Below the pieces are notes generated by a model. The model ran no database searches and was not told the DNA's origin. It was given only the letters and a program-made list of their open reading frames with translations. A program made the position numbers and the translations under genes. Below, one piece after another: positions 34,020-42,083 of a stretch of 64,000 nucleotides of DNA. The stretch is taken from NCBI RefSeq assembly GCF_024199845.1, contig NZ_JANADO010000001.1, positions 6,696,001 through 6,760,000 of the forward strand, read 5' to 3'. The DNA comes from Bradyrhizobium sp. CCGB12. GTDB taxonomy: Bacteria > Pseudomonadota > Alphaproteobacteria > Rhizobiales > Xanthobacteraceae. Numbering within the stretch: the stretch's first letter is position 1; each line of letters begins with the position of its first letter.

Positions 34020-34757
34020 ATGACCCAAAGCCAGCACATCATGATCGTCGACGACGAGGCCCCGGCCCGGGAGATGGTCGGGGATTACCTCAAGATGCAC
34101 GGCTTCACCGTGACGCTGTGCGACGGCGGCAAGTCCTTACGCGCCGCGATCGACGGCGGCATGCCCGACCTCGTCGTGCTCGATCTCAACATGCCCGAGG
34201 AAGACGGCCTCTCGATCATCCGCGACCTCAAGAGCCGCATCAACGTGCCCGTAATCATGCTGACGGCGACCGCGAGCCCGATCGACCGCGTCGTCGGGCT
34301 CGAGCTCGGTGCCGACGATTACGTGGCAAAGCCGTGCGAGCTGCGCGAATTGATGGCGCGCATCCGTTCGGTGCTGCGGCGGAGCGTGCCGGCCAAGGCT
34401 GCCGCACCGGACGCTGCTGCTGCGAAATCCGAAAAGGACCAATTGGTGCGCTTCGGCACCAAATGGCTCGATCTCGAAGCGCAGGCCTTGCGCGACGACG
34501 AGGGCAACGAGCATCCGCTGACCGCATCGGAGTTCGGGCTGCTAAAAGTGTTCGCGGCCAATCCGAAGCGCGTGCTATCGCGCGAGCGCCTGCTGGAGCT
34601 CGCCAATGCGCGTGACGCCGAAGCCTTCGACCGCGCGGTGGACCTGCGCATCATGCGCATCCGCCGCAAGATCGAGCCCGATCCGGCCAAGCCCGCCGTA
34701 ATCCGCACCATCCGCGGCGGCGGCTACCTGTTCTCACCCGCGGGCGAGAAGGCGTAA
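34020..34757 (+). CDS. OmpR/PhoB family response regulator
   Basis: Regulator of 245 residues. The receiver domain has acidic DDE at 11-13, phospho-acceptor Asp55 (VLDLNMP), Thr in MLTATAS and Lys in VAKPCE. The C-terminal winged helix (about 140-240) has LTASEFGLLKVFAANPKRVLSRERLLEL and RTIRGGGYLF. Final output of the DctP-kinase-kinase operon. Its targets are not evident; no TRAP permease lies nearby. Confidence 0.92.
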   Translation: MTQSQHIMIVDDEAPAREMVGDYLKMHGFTVTLCDGGKSLRAAIDGGMPDLVVLDLNMPEEDGLSIIRDLKSRINVPVIMLTATASPIDRVVGLELGADDYVAKPCELRELMARIRSVLRRSVPAKAAAPDAAAAKSEKDQLVRFGTKWLDLEAQALRDDEGNEHPLTASEFGLLKVFAANPKRVLSRERLLELANARDAEAFDRAVDLRIMRIRRKIEPDPAKPAVIRTIRGGGYLFSPAGEKA

Positions 34758-34780
34758 GGGCGGCACCGCCGCCTCCACAT

Positions 34781-34860
34781 CGTCATTGCGAGCGAAGCGA
34801 AGCAATCCAGAATCCCTCCGGGGCAAAACTCTGGATTGCTTCGCTTCGCTCGCAATGACG
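34781..34860. repeat. family B 80-bp palindromic element
   Basis: CGTCATTGCGAGCGAAGCGA and its inverted copy at the right end. This is the AAGCGA sequence variant of the arms; length is exactly 80 bp, as at 8999-9078. Confidence 0.88.
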
Positions 34861-35047
34861 GAGCAAGCTGCGTCGACGTCATCCGCCAGCAACGTCTGAA
34901 TCGGTGCTTCGCCCCGGGACGACAGGAGAGCGTTTTGGCGGCCGCGAACGCCAAACTCCGAAAAACGTTCCCGGCTGCTCGGCGTGCGGTCAAATCCCTC
35001 CTCCCGTATTTTCCGTACATTGAAATTCCACGCCTTTTCTCCCCGAA

Positions 35048-35076
35048 TGTTTCGTCGTGGCCGTTTCGACGAAACA
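35048..35076. promoter_or_regulatory. inverted repeat upstream of ECF sigma gene
   Basis: TGTTTCGTCG-(9 nt)-CGACGAAACA, perfect 10-bp arms, 120-148 bp before the sigma gene. The right arm extends to CGACGAAACAATT, found again at 35875-35887 downstream of the same gene. Candidate autoregulatory element. Confidence 0.5.
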
Positions 35077-35159
35077 ATTTGGCGGCGCACGAAACCATTT
35101 TCCGCTTTTCGTGCAGACGTCCCGAAACGTTCGCTCATTAACACTTTGATCCAAGGAAA

Positions 35160-35177
35160 CGCCGCTCGGTTGCGGCG
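35160..35177 (+). promoter_or_regulatory. hairpin in the 5' leader of the ECF sigma gene
   Basis: CGCCGC-TCGGTT-GCGGCG, a 6-bp GC stem 18 nt before the ATG and immediately ahead of the ribosome-binding site GGGGAGC. It may modulate mRNA stability or initiation. Confidence 0.4.
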
Positions 35178-35195
35178 CTACGGGGAGCTAAGTCC

Positions 35196-35807
35196 ATGCC
35201 GAACGTCATCGCCATCAACGCCCAGGCCAGCCAGAGCATCATTGCCGCTCAGGCGACTTCGGACGACATGCTCCTCGAAAGCATCGCCGACGGCAATCGG
35301 ACGGCCATGCACATCCTCTACTGCCGGCACAATGTGCGGGTTTATCGTTTCATCCTGCGCATCGTGCGCGACGCCACCACGGCGGAAGATCTCGTCAGCC
35401 AGGTGTTCCTGGACGTGTGGCGGACCGCCGGCCAGTTCCAGGGCCGCTCGCAGGTCTCGACCTGGCTGCTCTCGATCGCCCGCTTCAAGGCCCTGACCGC
35501 GATGCGCCAGCGGCGCTTCGAAGACATCGACCAGGAAGACGTTCGCCAGATCCCCGATGATTGCGACACGCCGGAGACCTCGCTCGATCGCAACGACACC
35601 AGCGCCATCCTGCGCGCCTGCGTGCAGAAGCTGTCGCCGGCCCATCGCGAGATCATCAACCTGGTCTACTATCACGAGAAATCGGTGGAGGAGGTCGGGC
35701 AGATCATCGGCATCCCCCAGAGCACGGTGAAGACGCGGATGTTCTACGCCCGCAAGCAACTGGCCGATTTGCTTAAGGGCGCCGGCGTCGATCGTTTCGC
35801 CGCCTAA
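35196..35807 (+). CDS. ECF-type RNA polymerase sigma factor
   Basis: Sigma factor of 203 residues with region 2 (about 24-95: LLESIADGNRTAMHILYCRH, then VRDATTAEDLVSQVFLDVW) and region 4 (about 135-195: LSPAHREIINLVYYHEKSVEEVG, then IPQSTVKTRMFYARKQL). Region 3 is absent, as expected for ECF sigmas. The ~20-residue N-terminal extension is unusual but low in complexity. No anti-sigma factor gene adjoins it on either side, so its control is unclear. The CcdA and thioredoxin genes downstream on the same strand are possible targets. Confidence 0.9.
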   Translation: MPNVIAINAQASQSIIAAQATSDDMLLESIADGNRTAMHILYCRHNVRVYRFILRIVRDATTAEDLVSQVFLDVWRTAGQFQGRSQVSTWLLSIARFKALTAMRQRRFEDIDQEDVRQIPDDCDTPETSLDRNDTSAILRACVQKLSPAHREIINLVYYHEKSVEEVGQIIGIPQSTVKTRMFYARKQLADLLKGAGVDRFAA

Positions 35808-35824
35808 ATTCAATGAATTCAATG

Positions 35825-35852
35825 GGATAGGACCACGGCCCGGGCCCTATCC
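35825..35852 (+). terminator. possible terminator after the ECF sigma gene
   Basis: GGATAGG-(14 nt)-CCTATCC, a 7-bp stem starting 17 nt after the sigma stop codon, not followed by a T run. Weak. Confidence 0.35.
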
Positions 35853-35874
35853 TCGGACACGGAAGCGTTACCGC

Positions 35875-35887
35875 CGACGAAACAATT
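35875..35887 (+). promoter_or_regulatory. second copy of the CGACGAAACAATT motif
   Basis: Identical over 13 nt to 35067-35079 upstream of the sigma gene. It lies about 195 bp before the CcdA-like gene, in the 275-bp gap after the sigma gene. Possible promoter element recognised by this sigma factor or by its regulator. Confidence 0.45.
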
Positions 35888-36082
35888 GAAACAAAGCACA
35901 ACATCAGGCGGAAAAACTTCCCTCCTATAAAGCTCGCATACGGTTTTGCTTAAACCTCCCAAGGACCTCCAACGACCCGGACGGGATGCCCCCCCGCCGG
36001 GCCGTTTTGTATTTGGGCGGCCCTCCCGTCACGAACGCGTGACGCCGCGTAACGACCCGCAGGCTCACCGCGAACAGCCCTC

Positions 36083-36805
36083 GTGATCCCATCCACGAGT
36101 GCGCAAATGCTCGAACTCTTCTTCGCCGTCCTTGCCGGCATCCTCACCATCGCCGCGCCATGCACGCTGCCGATGTTGCCGATCCTGCTTGGCGCCTCGA
36201 TCGGGCGCGCGGGGCACTTGCGGCCCGCGATGATCGCGCTCGGCTTCATCGTCTCGTTCTCGGCGACCGCGCTGCTGCTGAGTGCGATCACGCGGCTGTT
36301 CGATTTCGATCCGAACGTGCTGCGCGAGGCCGCCTCGATCCTGCTGCTCGGCTTCGGCCTGTTGATGTTGTGGCCAACGCCGTTCGAATGGCTGTCAATC
36401 CGGCTCAATGGTTGGCTCGATCTCGGCAATTCCAGCGCCACGCAGCGCGAGGGCCCGCTCGGCGGGCTCATCCTCGGCACCACGCTGGGCCTGGTCTGGA
36501 CACCCTGCGCCGGCCCGGTGCTCGGCTCGATCCTGACTCTGGTTGCTACCTCGAACAACCTGGCCTGGGCCGGCACGCTGCTGATCGCCTATGCGATCGG
36601 CGCGGCGATCCCGATGCTGGCGATCGCCTATGGCGGACAGGCCGCGACCACGCACGTGCGCAGCCTCGCGCGGATCTCGCCGCGGCTGCAGCAGGGTTTT
36701 GGTGTCGTCGTGATCGCCTTCGCGGTCGCCGCCTACTTCCAATACGACACGCTGATCGTGGCGTGGCTCACCGGATTCTATCCCACCGGCCAGATCGGCC
36801 TGTAA
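36083..36805 (+). CDS. CcdA/DsbD-like thiol-disulfide transmembrane protein
   Basis: Inner-membrane protein of 240 residues with six predicted helices that carries reducing power from cytoplasmic thioredoxin to the periplasm. The paired redox cysteines are in AAPCTLPMLP (Cys27) and WTPCAGPVLG (Cys142), the CcdA signature with proline neighbours. GTG at 36083 is assumed; an ATG at 36107 would remove eight residues and leave the first helix intact. A periplasmic thioredoxin follows 31 nt later and is the likely acceptor. Confidence 0.85.
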   Translation: MIPSTSAQMLELFFAVLAGILTIAAPCTLPMLPILLGASIGRAGHLRPAMIALGFIVSFSATALLLSAITRLFDFDPNVLREAASILLLGFGLLMLWPTPFEWLSIRLNGWLDLGNSSATQREGPLGGLILGTTLGLVWTPCAGPVLGSILTLVATSNNLAWAGTLLIAYAIGAAIPMLAIAYGGQAATTHVRSLARISPRLQQGFGVVVIAFAVAAYFQYDTLIVAWLTGFYPTGQIGL

Positions 36806-36836
36806 TCATCGCTTCATCTCACCGGAGGACGCTTCC

Positions 36837-37400
36837 ATGACTTTCAAACTGCTCACCGTGGCCGCCGCACTGATCGGCTTCACCGTCACCGGCGCCGTCA
36901 TCCCCGGAATCTGCGACGAGGTGTCTCGCGCGGCACCGGTCCGCGTTGCTGCCGCGAGCCAGGAGACCGCGCCCGATTTCACCGGCATCAACACCTGGTT
37001 CAACTCGAAGCCGCTGAGCATGGCCGACCTCCGCGGCAAGGTCGTGCTGGTCGATTTCTGGACCTATGGCTGCGTCAACTGCGTCAACACGCTGCCGCAC
37101 GTCACCGACCTCTATGCCAAGTACAAGGACCGGGGTCTCGTCGTGGTCGGCGTGCACACGCCGGAATTCCCGTTCGAGCGTTCCGCATCCAACGTGCAGG
37201 CCGCGCTGAAACGCCACGGCATCACCTATCCGGTGGCGCAGGACAATGATTCCAAGACCTGGAACGCCTACCGCAACCGATATTGGCCGGCGCAATACAT
37301 CATCGACCAGACCGGCAAGATCGTGTTCCAGCACGAAGGCGAAGGCAGCTACGACCAGATCGACCGCACGGTGGCGCGGCTCCTCAACATGAACAGCTGA
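36837..37400 (+). CDS. periplasmic thioredoxin-like protein (TlpA/DipZ type)
   Basis: Exported thioredoxin-fold protein of 187 residues. A hydrophobic segment at about 5-24 serves as signal or anchor. The redox motif is Cys79-Val-Asn-Cys82 in FWTYGCVNCVN, the WTYxCxNC form seen in DipZ C-terminal domains. YWPAQYIID gives the cis-Pro region. GGAGGA lies before the ATG. With the upstream CcdA-like protein it forms a two-gene equivalent of a DipZ/DsbD fusion. Clients are unknown; SoxV/SoxW-like support of the sox system 13 kb away is conceivable but unproven. Confidence 0.88.
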   Translation: MTFKLLTVAAALIGFTVTGAVIPGICDEVSRAAPVRVAAASQETAPDFTGINTWFNSKPLSMADLRGKVVLVDFWTYGCVNCVNTLPHVTDLYAKYKDRGLVVVGVHTPEFPFERSASNVQAALKRHGITYPVAQDNDSKTWNAYRNRYWPAQYIIDQTGKIVFQHEGEGSYDQIDRTVARLLNMNS

Positions 37401-37503
37401 CGCCGCGCCAACATCACGCGGCCGGCCTCATCTGTCGTCCTTGTTGCTTGACTCCACGGACCCGTCCGTGGAGTTTCGCCAGCGACGGAATCAGCCGCCC
37501 GCA

Positions 37504-38490
37504 ATGGACGACACGACCAGCAGCACCGACATCCGCCTTCGTGAAGGCTCCTCGATCGCGCAGCGGCTGATCATGGCCGGCTGTGCGGCCGCGGTTGCGC
37601 TGTGCTTCACGCCGGGCCTGTTCACGCGCGATACATTGGAAATCATCATCTCGGTGGCGGCGCTCCTCGTGGGGGCGGGGTTCGTCGTCGGCATCATGCT
37701 GGCGCCGGCGGTGGTGTGGATCATCACACCGAATGAGATCCTGATCGGAAAGCAAAGCCCATTCGGAAAGCTGCGCACGCGGGTCGTCCCCAAGGAGGAC
37801 ATCAGCGGATTGCAGGTTCCCGGCAGCAAGAGGGTGAAAGCCCGTTTCCAGCTGGCGTTCACGCTGGCCTCCGGGGAACGCCTGACCTCCCCGCCGATCT
37901 CCGACGTCACGCATGTGCGCGACACCGTGGCCCGGATCGCCACGCAATTCGGCGTTCCCAATGTCGAGGCCCCCTCCAATCCGGTCGATGCCAGCAATCC
38001 CGAGATGCGTCTCGGCGAGCCCCTCGAACCGTTTCCCACGCGCGACATCCGCATCGTTGCGCTGATCGCAGTCGCAATCTGCGCCGTTCCCTACGCCTAC
38101 AAGCTCTGGCGCGGCCTGACGCCCGGGCCGGTCGACATCGCGCTACTGCCGGTTGGTGCGATCGCCGCGTTCGCCGTGCACCGATACGCCAATCTCGTCA
38201 CCGGCGCCTTCTGGATCATCCGGCAGGGCGATATTCGCGTCGAACGCCTGTGGGGCGACGGCACGCCGCGCGCCGACCATATCGAAGGACGCGACGTCAA
38301 GACGATCACGGTCGAGCGCCGCGGCCGGTCCGAGGACGAGCACTGCATCGTCGTGATCCGGTTGCACTCCCGGCGGCGGTTTCGCAGCCCCCGCATCGGG
38401 TCGCGGCTCGAGGCCCGCGCCGTCGCGACCGAGATCGTGCGGCGGCTGGGGATCGCGCCGGAGAGCAAGCCGGAGAGCAATAAGGTCTAG
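37504..38490 (+). CDS. membrane protein with two PH-like halves, function unknown
   Basis: Predicted 328-residue protein that I do not recognise with certainty. Two pairs of hydrophobic segments (about residues 28-66 and 180-220) are each followed by a beta-rich cytoplasmic stretch. The first contains ITPNEILIGKQSPFGKLRTR and the second WIIRQGDIRVERLWGDG. The duplicated layout suggests tandem bacterial PH-like domains. ATG at 37504 assumed; no good ribosome-binding site is visible. No operon partner. Confidence 0.6.
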   Translation: MDDTTSSTDIRLREGSSIAQRLIMAGCAAAVALCFTPGLFTRDTLEIIISVAALLVGAGFVVGIMLAPAVVWIITPNEILIGKQSPFGKLRTRVVPKEDISGLQVPGSKRVKARFQLAFTLASGERLTSPPISDVTHVRDTVARIATQFGVPNVEAPSNPVDASNPEMRLGEPLEPFPTRDIRIVALIAVAICAVPYAYKLWRGLTPGPVDIALLPVGAIAAFAVHRYANLVTGAFWIIRQGDIRVERLWGDGTPRADHIEGRDVKTITVERRGRSEDEHCIVVIRLHSRRRFRSPRIGSRLEARAVATEIVRRLGIAPESKPESNKV

Positions 38491-38542
38491 CTGCATCCGG
38501 TGCCGATCGTCGCAGTCGATGTTTCCGCGGGTTCGGTCTGTG

Positions 38543-38662
38543 CCTCTCCCGCTTGCGGGAGAGGTCGGCGCGGAGCGCCGGGTGAGGGTTTTCTCCTCTT
38601 GGGAGTCCTCGCCCATCGAGACAGCCCTCTCCCCGACCCTCCCCCGCAGGCGGGGGAGGGAG
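38543..38662. repeat. family A palindromic element
   Basis: CCTCTCCCGCTTGCGGGAGAGG at the left (hairpin CTCTCCCGC/GCGGGAGAG), GGGTGAGGGTTTTCTCC in the middle and CCCCCGCAGGCGGGGGAGGG at the right. Nearly the same as the copies at 27511-27631 and 49807-49933. It accounts for most of the 360-bp gap at 38491-38850. Confidence 0.85.
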
Positions 38663-38850
38663 CGCACCGACCATGCGGCAGCCGCTGTGCTTTTCGCGCC
38701 ATCCGCCGTTTGTGGCATGCGGCGCCCCGTCAAAAAACCAAAGCATTCTCGTGACATACCAGGGTGGCGCGCCATTAACTTGCCATGAACTTGCCCCTCA
38801 GGTTTGATGCTTCTGAATGATTTGCGCTGTGGCAGCGGGGAGAGCTTTAC

Positions 38851-39444
38851 ATGACGGATTTTCGTCGCCTGACCGGGACGTTCGTGGCTGCGATTGGCCT
38901 GATCCTGTCCACGCCGCAAGCCTTCGCCCAGCAGCCTGACCGCGGCGACGAGCCGGGCCTGATCGCCGATGACGGCTACCAGCTCGATCCGGAATGGCAG
39001 AAGCAAGTGGTCTACTTCCGCACCACTGAACCGCCGGGCACGATCATCGTGTCGACCGCCGAACGGCACCTCTATCTGGTGCAGCCTGGCGGGCGCGCGA
39101 TCCGCTACGGCATCGGCGTCGGCCGCGACGGTTTCCAGTGGCAGGGGCTGGTGACCATCACCAACAAGAAGGAATGGCCGGACTGGACGCCGCCGGCGGA
39201 GATGATCCAGCGCCAGCCCTATCTGCCGCGCTTCATGGCCGGCGGCCCCGGCAATCCGCTCGGCGCCCGCGCCATGTATCTCGGCACCACCGTCTACCGC
39301 ATCCACGGCACCAACCGCCCCGACACGATCGGCACCAAAGTGTCCTCGGGTTGCTTCCGTCTCGTCAACAATGACGTCGCCGATCTCTACGATCGCGTCC
39401 CTGTTGGCACCAAGGTGGTCATCCGCCAGAAACCCGAACTCTAA
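38851..39444 (+). CDS. L,D-transpeptidase (YkuD domain)
   Basis: Exported enzyme of 197 residues that forms 3-3 peptidoglycan cross-links or attaches proteins to peptidoglycan. The signal peptide ends near AFA (about residue 26). The YkuD domain spans about 62-195, and the catalytic motif has His152 (IHGTNRPDTIG) and Cys168 (SSGCFRL). Length and motif match the many short ErfK/YbiS-family proteins of Rhizobiales. Confidence 0.9.
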   Translation: MTDFRRLTGTFVAAIGLILSTPQAFAQQPDRGDEPGLIADDGYQLDPEWQKQVVYFRTTEPPGTIIVSTAERHLYLVQPGGRAIRYGIGVGRDGFQWQGLVTITNKKEWPDWTPPAEMIQRQPYLPRFMAGGPGNPLGARAMYLGTTVYRIHGTNRPDTIGTKVSSGCFRLVNNDVADLYDRVPVGTKVVIRQKPEL

Positions 39445-39457
39445 CGCTATCGCTTTT

Positions 39458-39482
39458 GAGCATGATCCTCCGGATCATGCTC
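39458..39482. repeat. family F palindrome (GAGCATGATCC)
   Basis: GAGCATGATCC-TCC-GGATCATGCTC, perfect 11-bp arms. A longer relative lies at 53284-53356. It starts 13 nt after the L,D-transpeptidase stop codon and 46 nt before the next gene, so it may act as a terminator. Confidence 0.8.
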
Positions 39483-39527
39483 TGCGCCCTCCCCCAGATT
39501 CCTTTTCCCGATTTTCGAGAGAGCAAC

Positions 39528-40568
39528 ATGATGCGCACTTTCCGAGGCGGCCTGCTGATCGGGCTCGCGGTCGCCGTGCTGGTCGCTGTTCTGGCCATCA
39601 TCTATGAATTCTATGACACCCGCACCCTGAAGCGCACGGTTCGCCGCGGCGAGGTGCTGTGCGGCGTCAACAGAGGCCTGCCGGGCTTCTCGATCCCCGA
39701 CGACAAGGGCAACTGGACCGGCTTCGACGTCGATTTCTGCCGCGCGGTGGCGTCGGCGATCTTCAACGACCCGGGCAAGGCGAAGTTCGTTCCGCTCGAT
39801 GCGGGCGAGCGCTTCAAGGAGTTACAGAGCCGGAAAGTGGACATCCTCTCGCGCAACTCGACCTGGAGCATGGCGCGCGAGCTCGACTACGACCTCTATT
39901 TCCCGGCGGTCGCCTATTACGACGGCGCAGGCTTCATGCTGCCGCGCTCGCGCAACAAGGAGACATCGCTCGACCTGACCGGCAGCAAGGTCTGCGTGCA
40001 GGCTGGCACCACGACGGCGCTGAACGTCGCCGACTATTTCCGTGCCAACAATATGAAGTATGAAGAGGTGAAGTTCGACAAGCTGGACGACGTGGTGAAG
40101 GCCTACGACACCGGCAAGTGCGACACCCTCTCTGCCGACGTCTCCCAGCTCTACGCGCTCAGGCTGAACCTGTCGAAGCCCGGCGACCAGATGATCCTTC
40201 CGGACATGATCTCCAAGGAGCCGCTCGCGCCCGTCGTGCGCCAGCGCGACGACGACTGGATGATGATCGTGAAGTGGACGCTCTACGCCATGATCAACGC
40301 GGAAGAGCTCGGCGTCACTTCGGAGAACATCGACGAGGCGCTGAAATCGAAGAAGCCGGAAGTGATGCGCCTCGTCGGCACCGAGGGCAATTACGGCGAG
40401 CAGCTCGGCCTCACCAAGGACTGGGCCGCGCGCATCATCCGCCACGTCGGCAATTACGGCGAGATGTACGACCGCAACATCGGCGAGAAGTCCAAGCTGA
40501 AGATCCCGCGCGGCATGAACCAGCTGTGGAATGCCGGCGGCGTGCAGTACGCACCGCCGATGCGGTAA
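39528..40568 (+). CDS. AapJ-like amino-acid ABC transporter solute-binding protein
   Basis: Binding protein of 346 residues of the polar/general L-amino acid family. An uncleaved-looking hydrophobic segment (LLIGLAVAVLVAVLAIIYEF) near the N-terminus may anchor it. The family blocks VLCGVNRGLPGFSIPDDKG, GFDVDFCRAVASAIF and NSTWSMARE are clear. GAGAG lies 6 nt before the ATG at 39528. aapQMP permease genes are absent here. Its pairing with an L,D-transpeptidase is probably not functional. Confidence 0.88.
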   Translation: MMRTFRGGLLIGLAVAVLVAVLAIIYEFYDTRTLKRTVRRGEVLCGVNRGLPGFSIPDDKGNWTGFDVDFCRAVASAIFNDPGKAKFVPLDAGERFKELQSRKVDILSRNSTWSMARELDYDLYFPAVAYYDGAGFMLPRSRNKETSLDLTGSKVCVQAGTTTALNVADYFRANNMKYEEVKFDKLDDVVKAYDTGKCDTLSADVSQLYALRLNLSKPGDQMILPDMISKEPLAPVVRQRDDDWMMIVKWTLYAMINAEELGVTSENIDEALKSKKPEVMRLVGTEGNYGEQLGLTKDWAARIIRHVGNYGEMYDRNIGEKSKLKIPRGMNQLWNAGGVQYAPPMR

Positions 40569-40574
40569 GTCTTG

Positions 40575-40653
40575 GTCATTGCGAGCGTAGCGAAGCAATC
40601 CAGAATCCCTCCGCGGTGACAGTCTGGATTGCTTCGCTGCGCTCGCAATGACG
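40575..40653. repeat. family B palindromic element
   Basis: GGTCATTGCGAGCGTAGCGA at the left, inverted copy at the right ending GCTCGCAATGACG. Immediately after the AapJ-like gene. Confidence 0.85.
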
Positions 40654-40687
40654 GGGCGAGAGCAGGTGCTCACGACGCACTCGACAT

Positions 40688-40767
40688 CGTAGCCCGCATG
40701 AGCGAAGTGACATGCGGGGCCACTGCTTGTGGCATTCCCGGATGTCGCTTCGCTCATCCGGGCTACG
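40688..40767. repeat. family G palindromic element
   Basis: CGTAGCCCGCATGAGCGAAG at the left and CTTCGCTCATCCGGGCTACG at the right, 80 bp in all. The only copy of this type in the window. It adjoins the family B element and lies between convergent genes. Confidence 0.8.
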
Positions 40768-40788
40768 CGCCCTCTCTCGCCGTTGGCC

Positions 40789-41934
40789 TCAATACCCCCG
40801 CGCCCGCGCCAGCTGCTCGGTGTGGTAGTTCGCATCGCCGAACAGCTCCTCGCACACCCTTGCGCGCTTCATGAAGAAGCCGATGTCGAACTGGTCGGTC
40901 ATGCCCATGCCGCCGTGCATCTGCACGCCCTCCTGCACCGCGCGCGTGGCGGTGGTGCAGGCGCGGGCTTTTGCGACTGCGACGGCTGATGCGGCCTTGG
41001 CGACGTCGGCGCCCAGCGCCTGGAGTGCCTTCATCGTGGCGGCGCGGGTGATCTCGATGTCGACATAGAGCTCGGCGGCGCGGTGCTGCAGCGCCTGGAA
41101 TTCGCCGATCAGCTTGCCGAACTGCTTGCGGCTCTTCAGGTACTCGACGGTGCGGTTGAACACTTCGTCGCTCAGGCCCACCATTTCGGCGGCGACCGCG
41201 CCGCGGCCGATATCGAGCACGCCGTCGAGCAGCGTGGCGCCCTGATCGACCTCGCCGAGCACGCTGTCGGCATTGACCTCGACATTGGCAAATTCGATCC
41301 GCGCCGCGTTGTGCGCATCGACCATGATGGTGCGCTCGACCGCGACGCCCTTCGCCGCCGGGTTCACCAGGAACAGCGTCAAGCCCTCGCGCTCGCCGGC
41401 CGAACCCGCGGTCCGCGCGGCGACGATCAGGAGGTCGGCGACGTGCCCGTCGACCACCAGCGCCTTGGCGCCGGAGAGCTTGAAGCCGTTGCCGGCGCGC
41501 ACGGCCCGCAGGCTGGTCTGGAGCGGCCGATGCTTTGCGCCCTCGTCGACCGCGAGCGTCGCGAGCAACGAGCCGTTGGAAATCTTCGGCAGATAATCCG
41601 ATTTCTGCGCGGCATTGCCGCCGCGGTTCAGCGCCGAGGCCGCGACCACGCTGGTGGCGAGGAAGGGCGAGGGCATCAGGGTGCGGCCGATCTCCTCCAT
41701 GACGACGCCGGCCTCCATGAAGCCCAGACCGCTGCCGCCGAACTCCTCCGGCACGAGGAGACCGGCAAAGCCCATCTCGGCGAAGGCGTGCCACAGTTCC
41801 TTGGAGAAGCCGGCGGGATCCTTGCTATCGCGCAAGTGGCGCAGGTGCGACACCGGCGCCTTGTCGCTGATCAGCCCGCGCGCGCTATCGCGGAGCATCG
41901 ATTGTTCTTCGGTGAGGACGAGAGCCATGTGCAT
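40789..41934 (-). CDS. acyl-CoA dehydrogenase, first of a pair
   Basis: FAD-dependent acyl-CoA dehydrogenase of 381 residues. Domains in order: N-terminal helical, middle beta and C-terminal helical. RKQFGKLIGEFQALQH and QEGVQMHGGMGMTDQFD are the flavin-binding and active-site regions. The Glu often found after GGxGxT is Asp here, and no clear catalytic base is seen. It is shorter and more divergent than its partner upstream on the same strand. Such pairs often form alpha/beta heterotetramers acting on bulky CoA thioesters (steroid or aromatic side chains). ATG at 41934 or, two codons later, at 41928. Confidence 0.85.
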   Translation of the reverse strand: MHMALVLTEEQSMLRDSARGLISDKAPVSHLRHLRDSKDPAGFSKELWHAFAEMGFAGLLVPEEFGGSGLGFMEAGVVMEEIGRTLMPSPFLATSVVAASALNRGGNAAQKSDYLPKISNGSLLATLAVDEGAKHRPLQTSLRAVRAGNGFKLSGAKALVVDGHVADLLIVAARTAGSAGEREGLTLFLVNPAAKGVAVERTIMVDAHNAARIEFANVEVNADSVLGEVDQGATLLDGVLDIGRGAVAAEMVGLSDEVFNRTVEYLKSRKQFGKLIGEFQALQHRAAELYVDIEITRAATMKALQALGADVAKAASAVAVAKARACTTATRAVQEGVQMHGGMGMTDQFDIGFFMKRARVCEELFGDANYHTEQLARARGY

Positions 41935-41962
41935 GCTTCCGGTTCGAAATCTATTTTTGGTC

Positions 41963-42067
41963 CGTCATTCCGGGATGGCCCGAAGGGCCAGGCCCGGAAT
42001 CCATCAGGCCGCAGAGTTGGTGGCTGAATGGATTCCGGGTTCGCGCGTTGCGCGCCCCGGAATGACG
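41963..42067. repeat. family C palindromic element, long copy
   Basis: CGTCATTCCGGGATGGCCCG at the left and GCGCCCCGGAATGACG at the right, with CCCGGAATCCATCAG/GATTCCGGG inside. It separates the two acyl-CoA dehydrogenase genes. A second copy is at 46048-46127. Confidence 0.82.
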
Positions 42068-42083
42068 TGTGGTGAGAGCGTGC

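Larger units (their letters stand above)
34758..35195. other. non-coding region upstream of the ECF sigma gene
   Basis: The left part holds a family B repeat (34781-34860). From about 35000 to 35195 the sequence is rich in CGAAAC-type boxes: the inverted repeat at 35048-35076, then CACGAAACCATTTT and CCCGAAACGTTCG. A GC hairpin sits just before the start codon. This is the likely promoter region of the sigma gene. No protein-coding gene is supported here. Confidence 0.65.

Noticed and set aside
35160..35177. GGAAAC upstream of the sigma gene as an EcfG-type promoter (GGAAC...GTT).
   Set aside because: The -35 has an extra A and no GTT lies at the required 16-17-nt distance.
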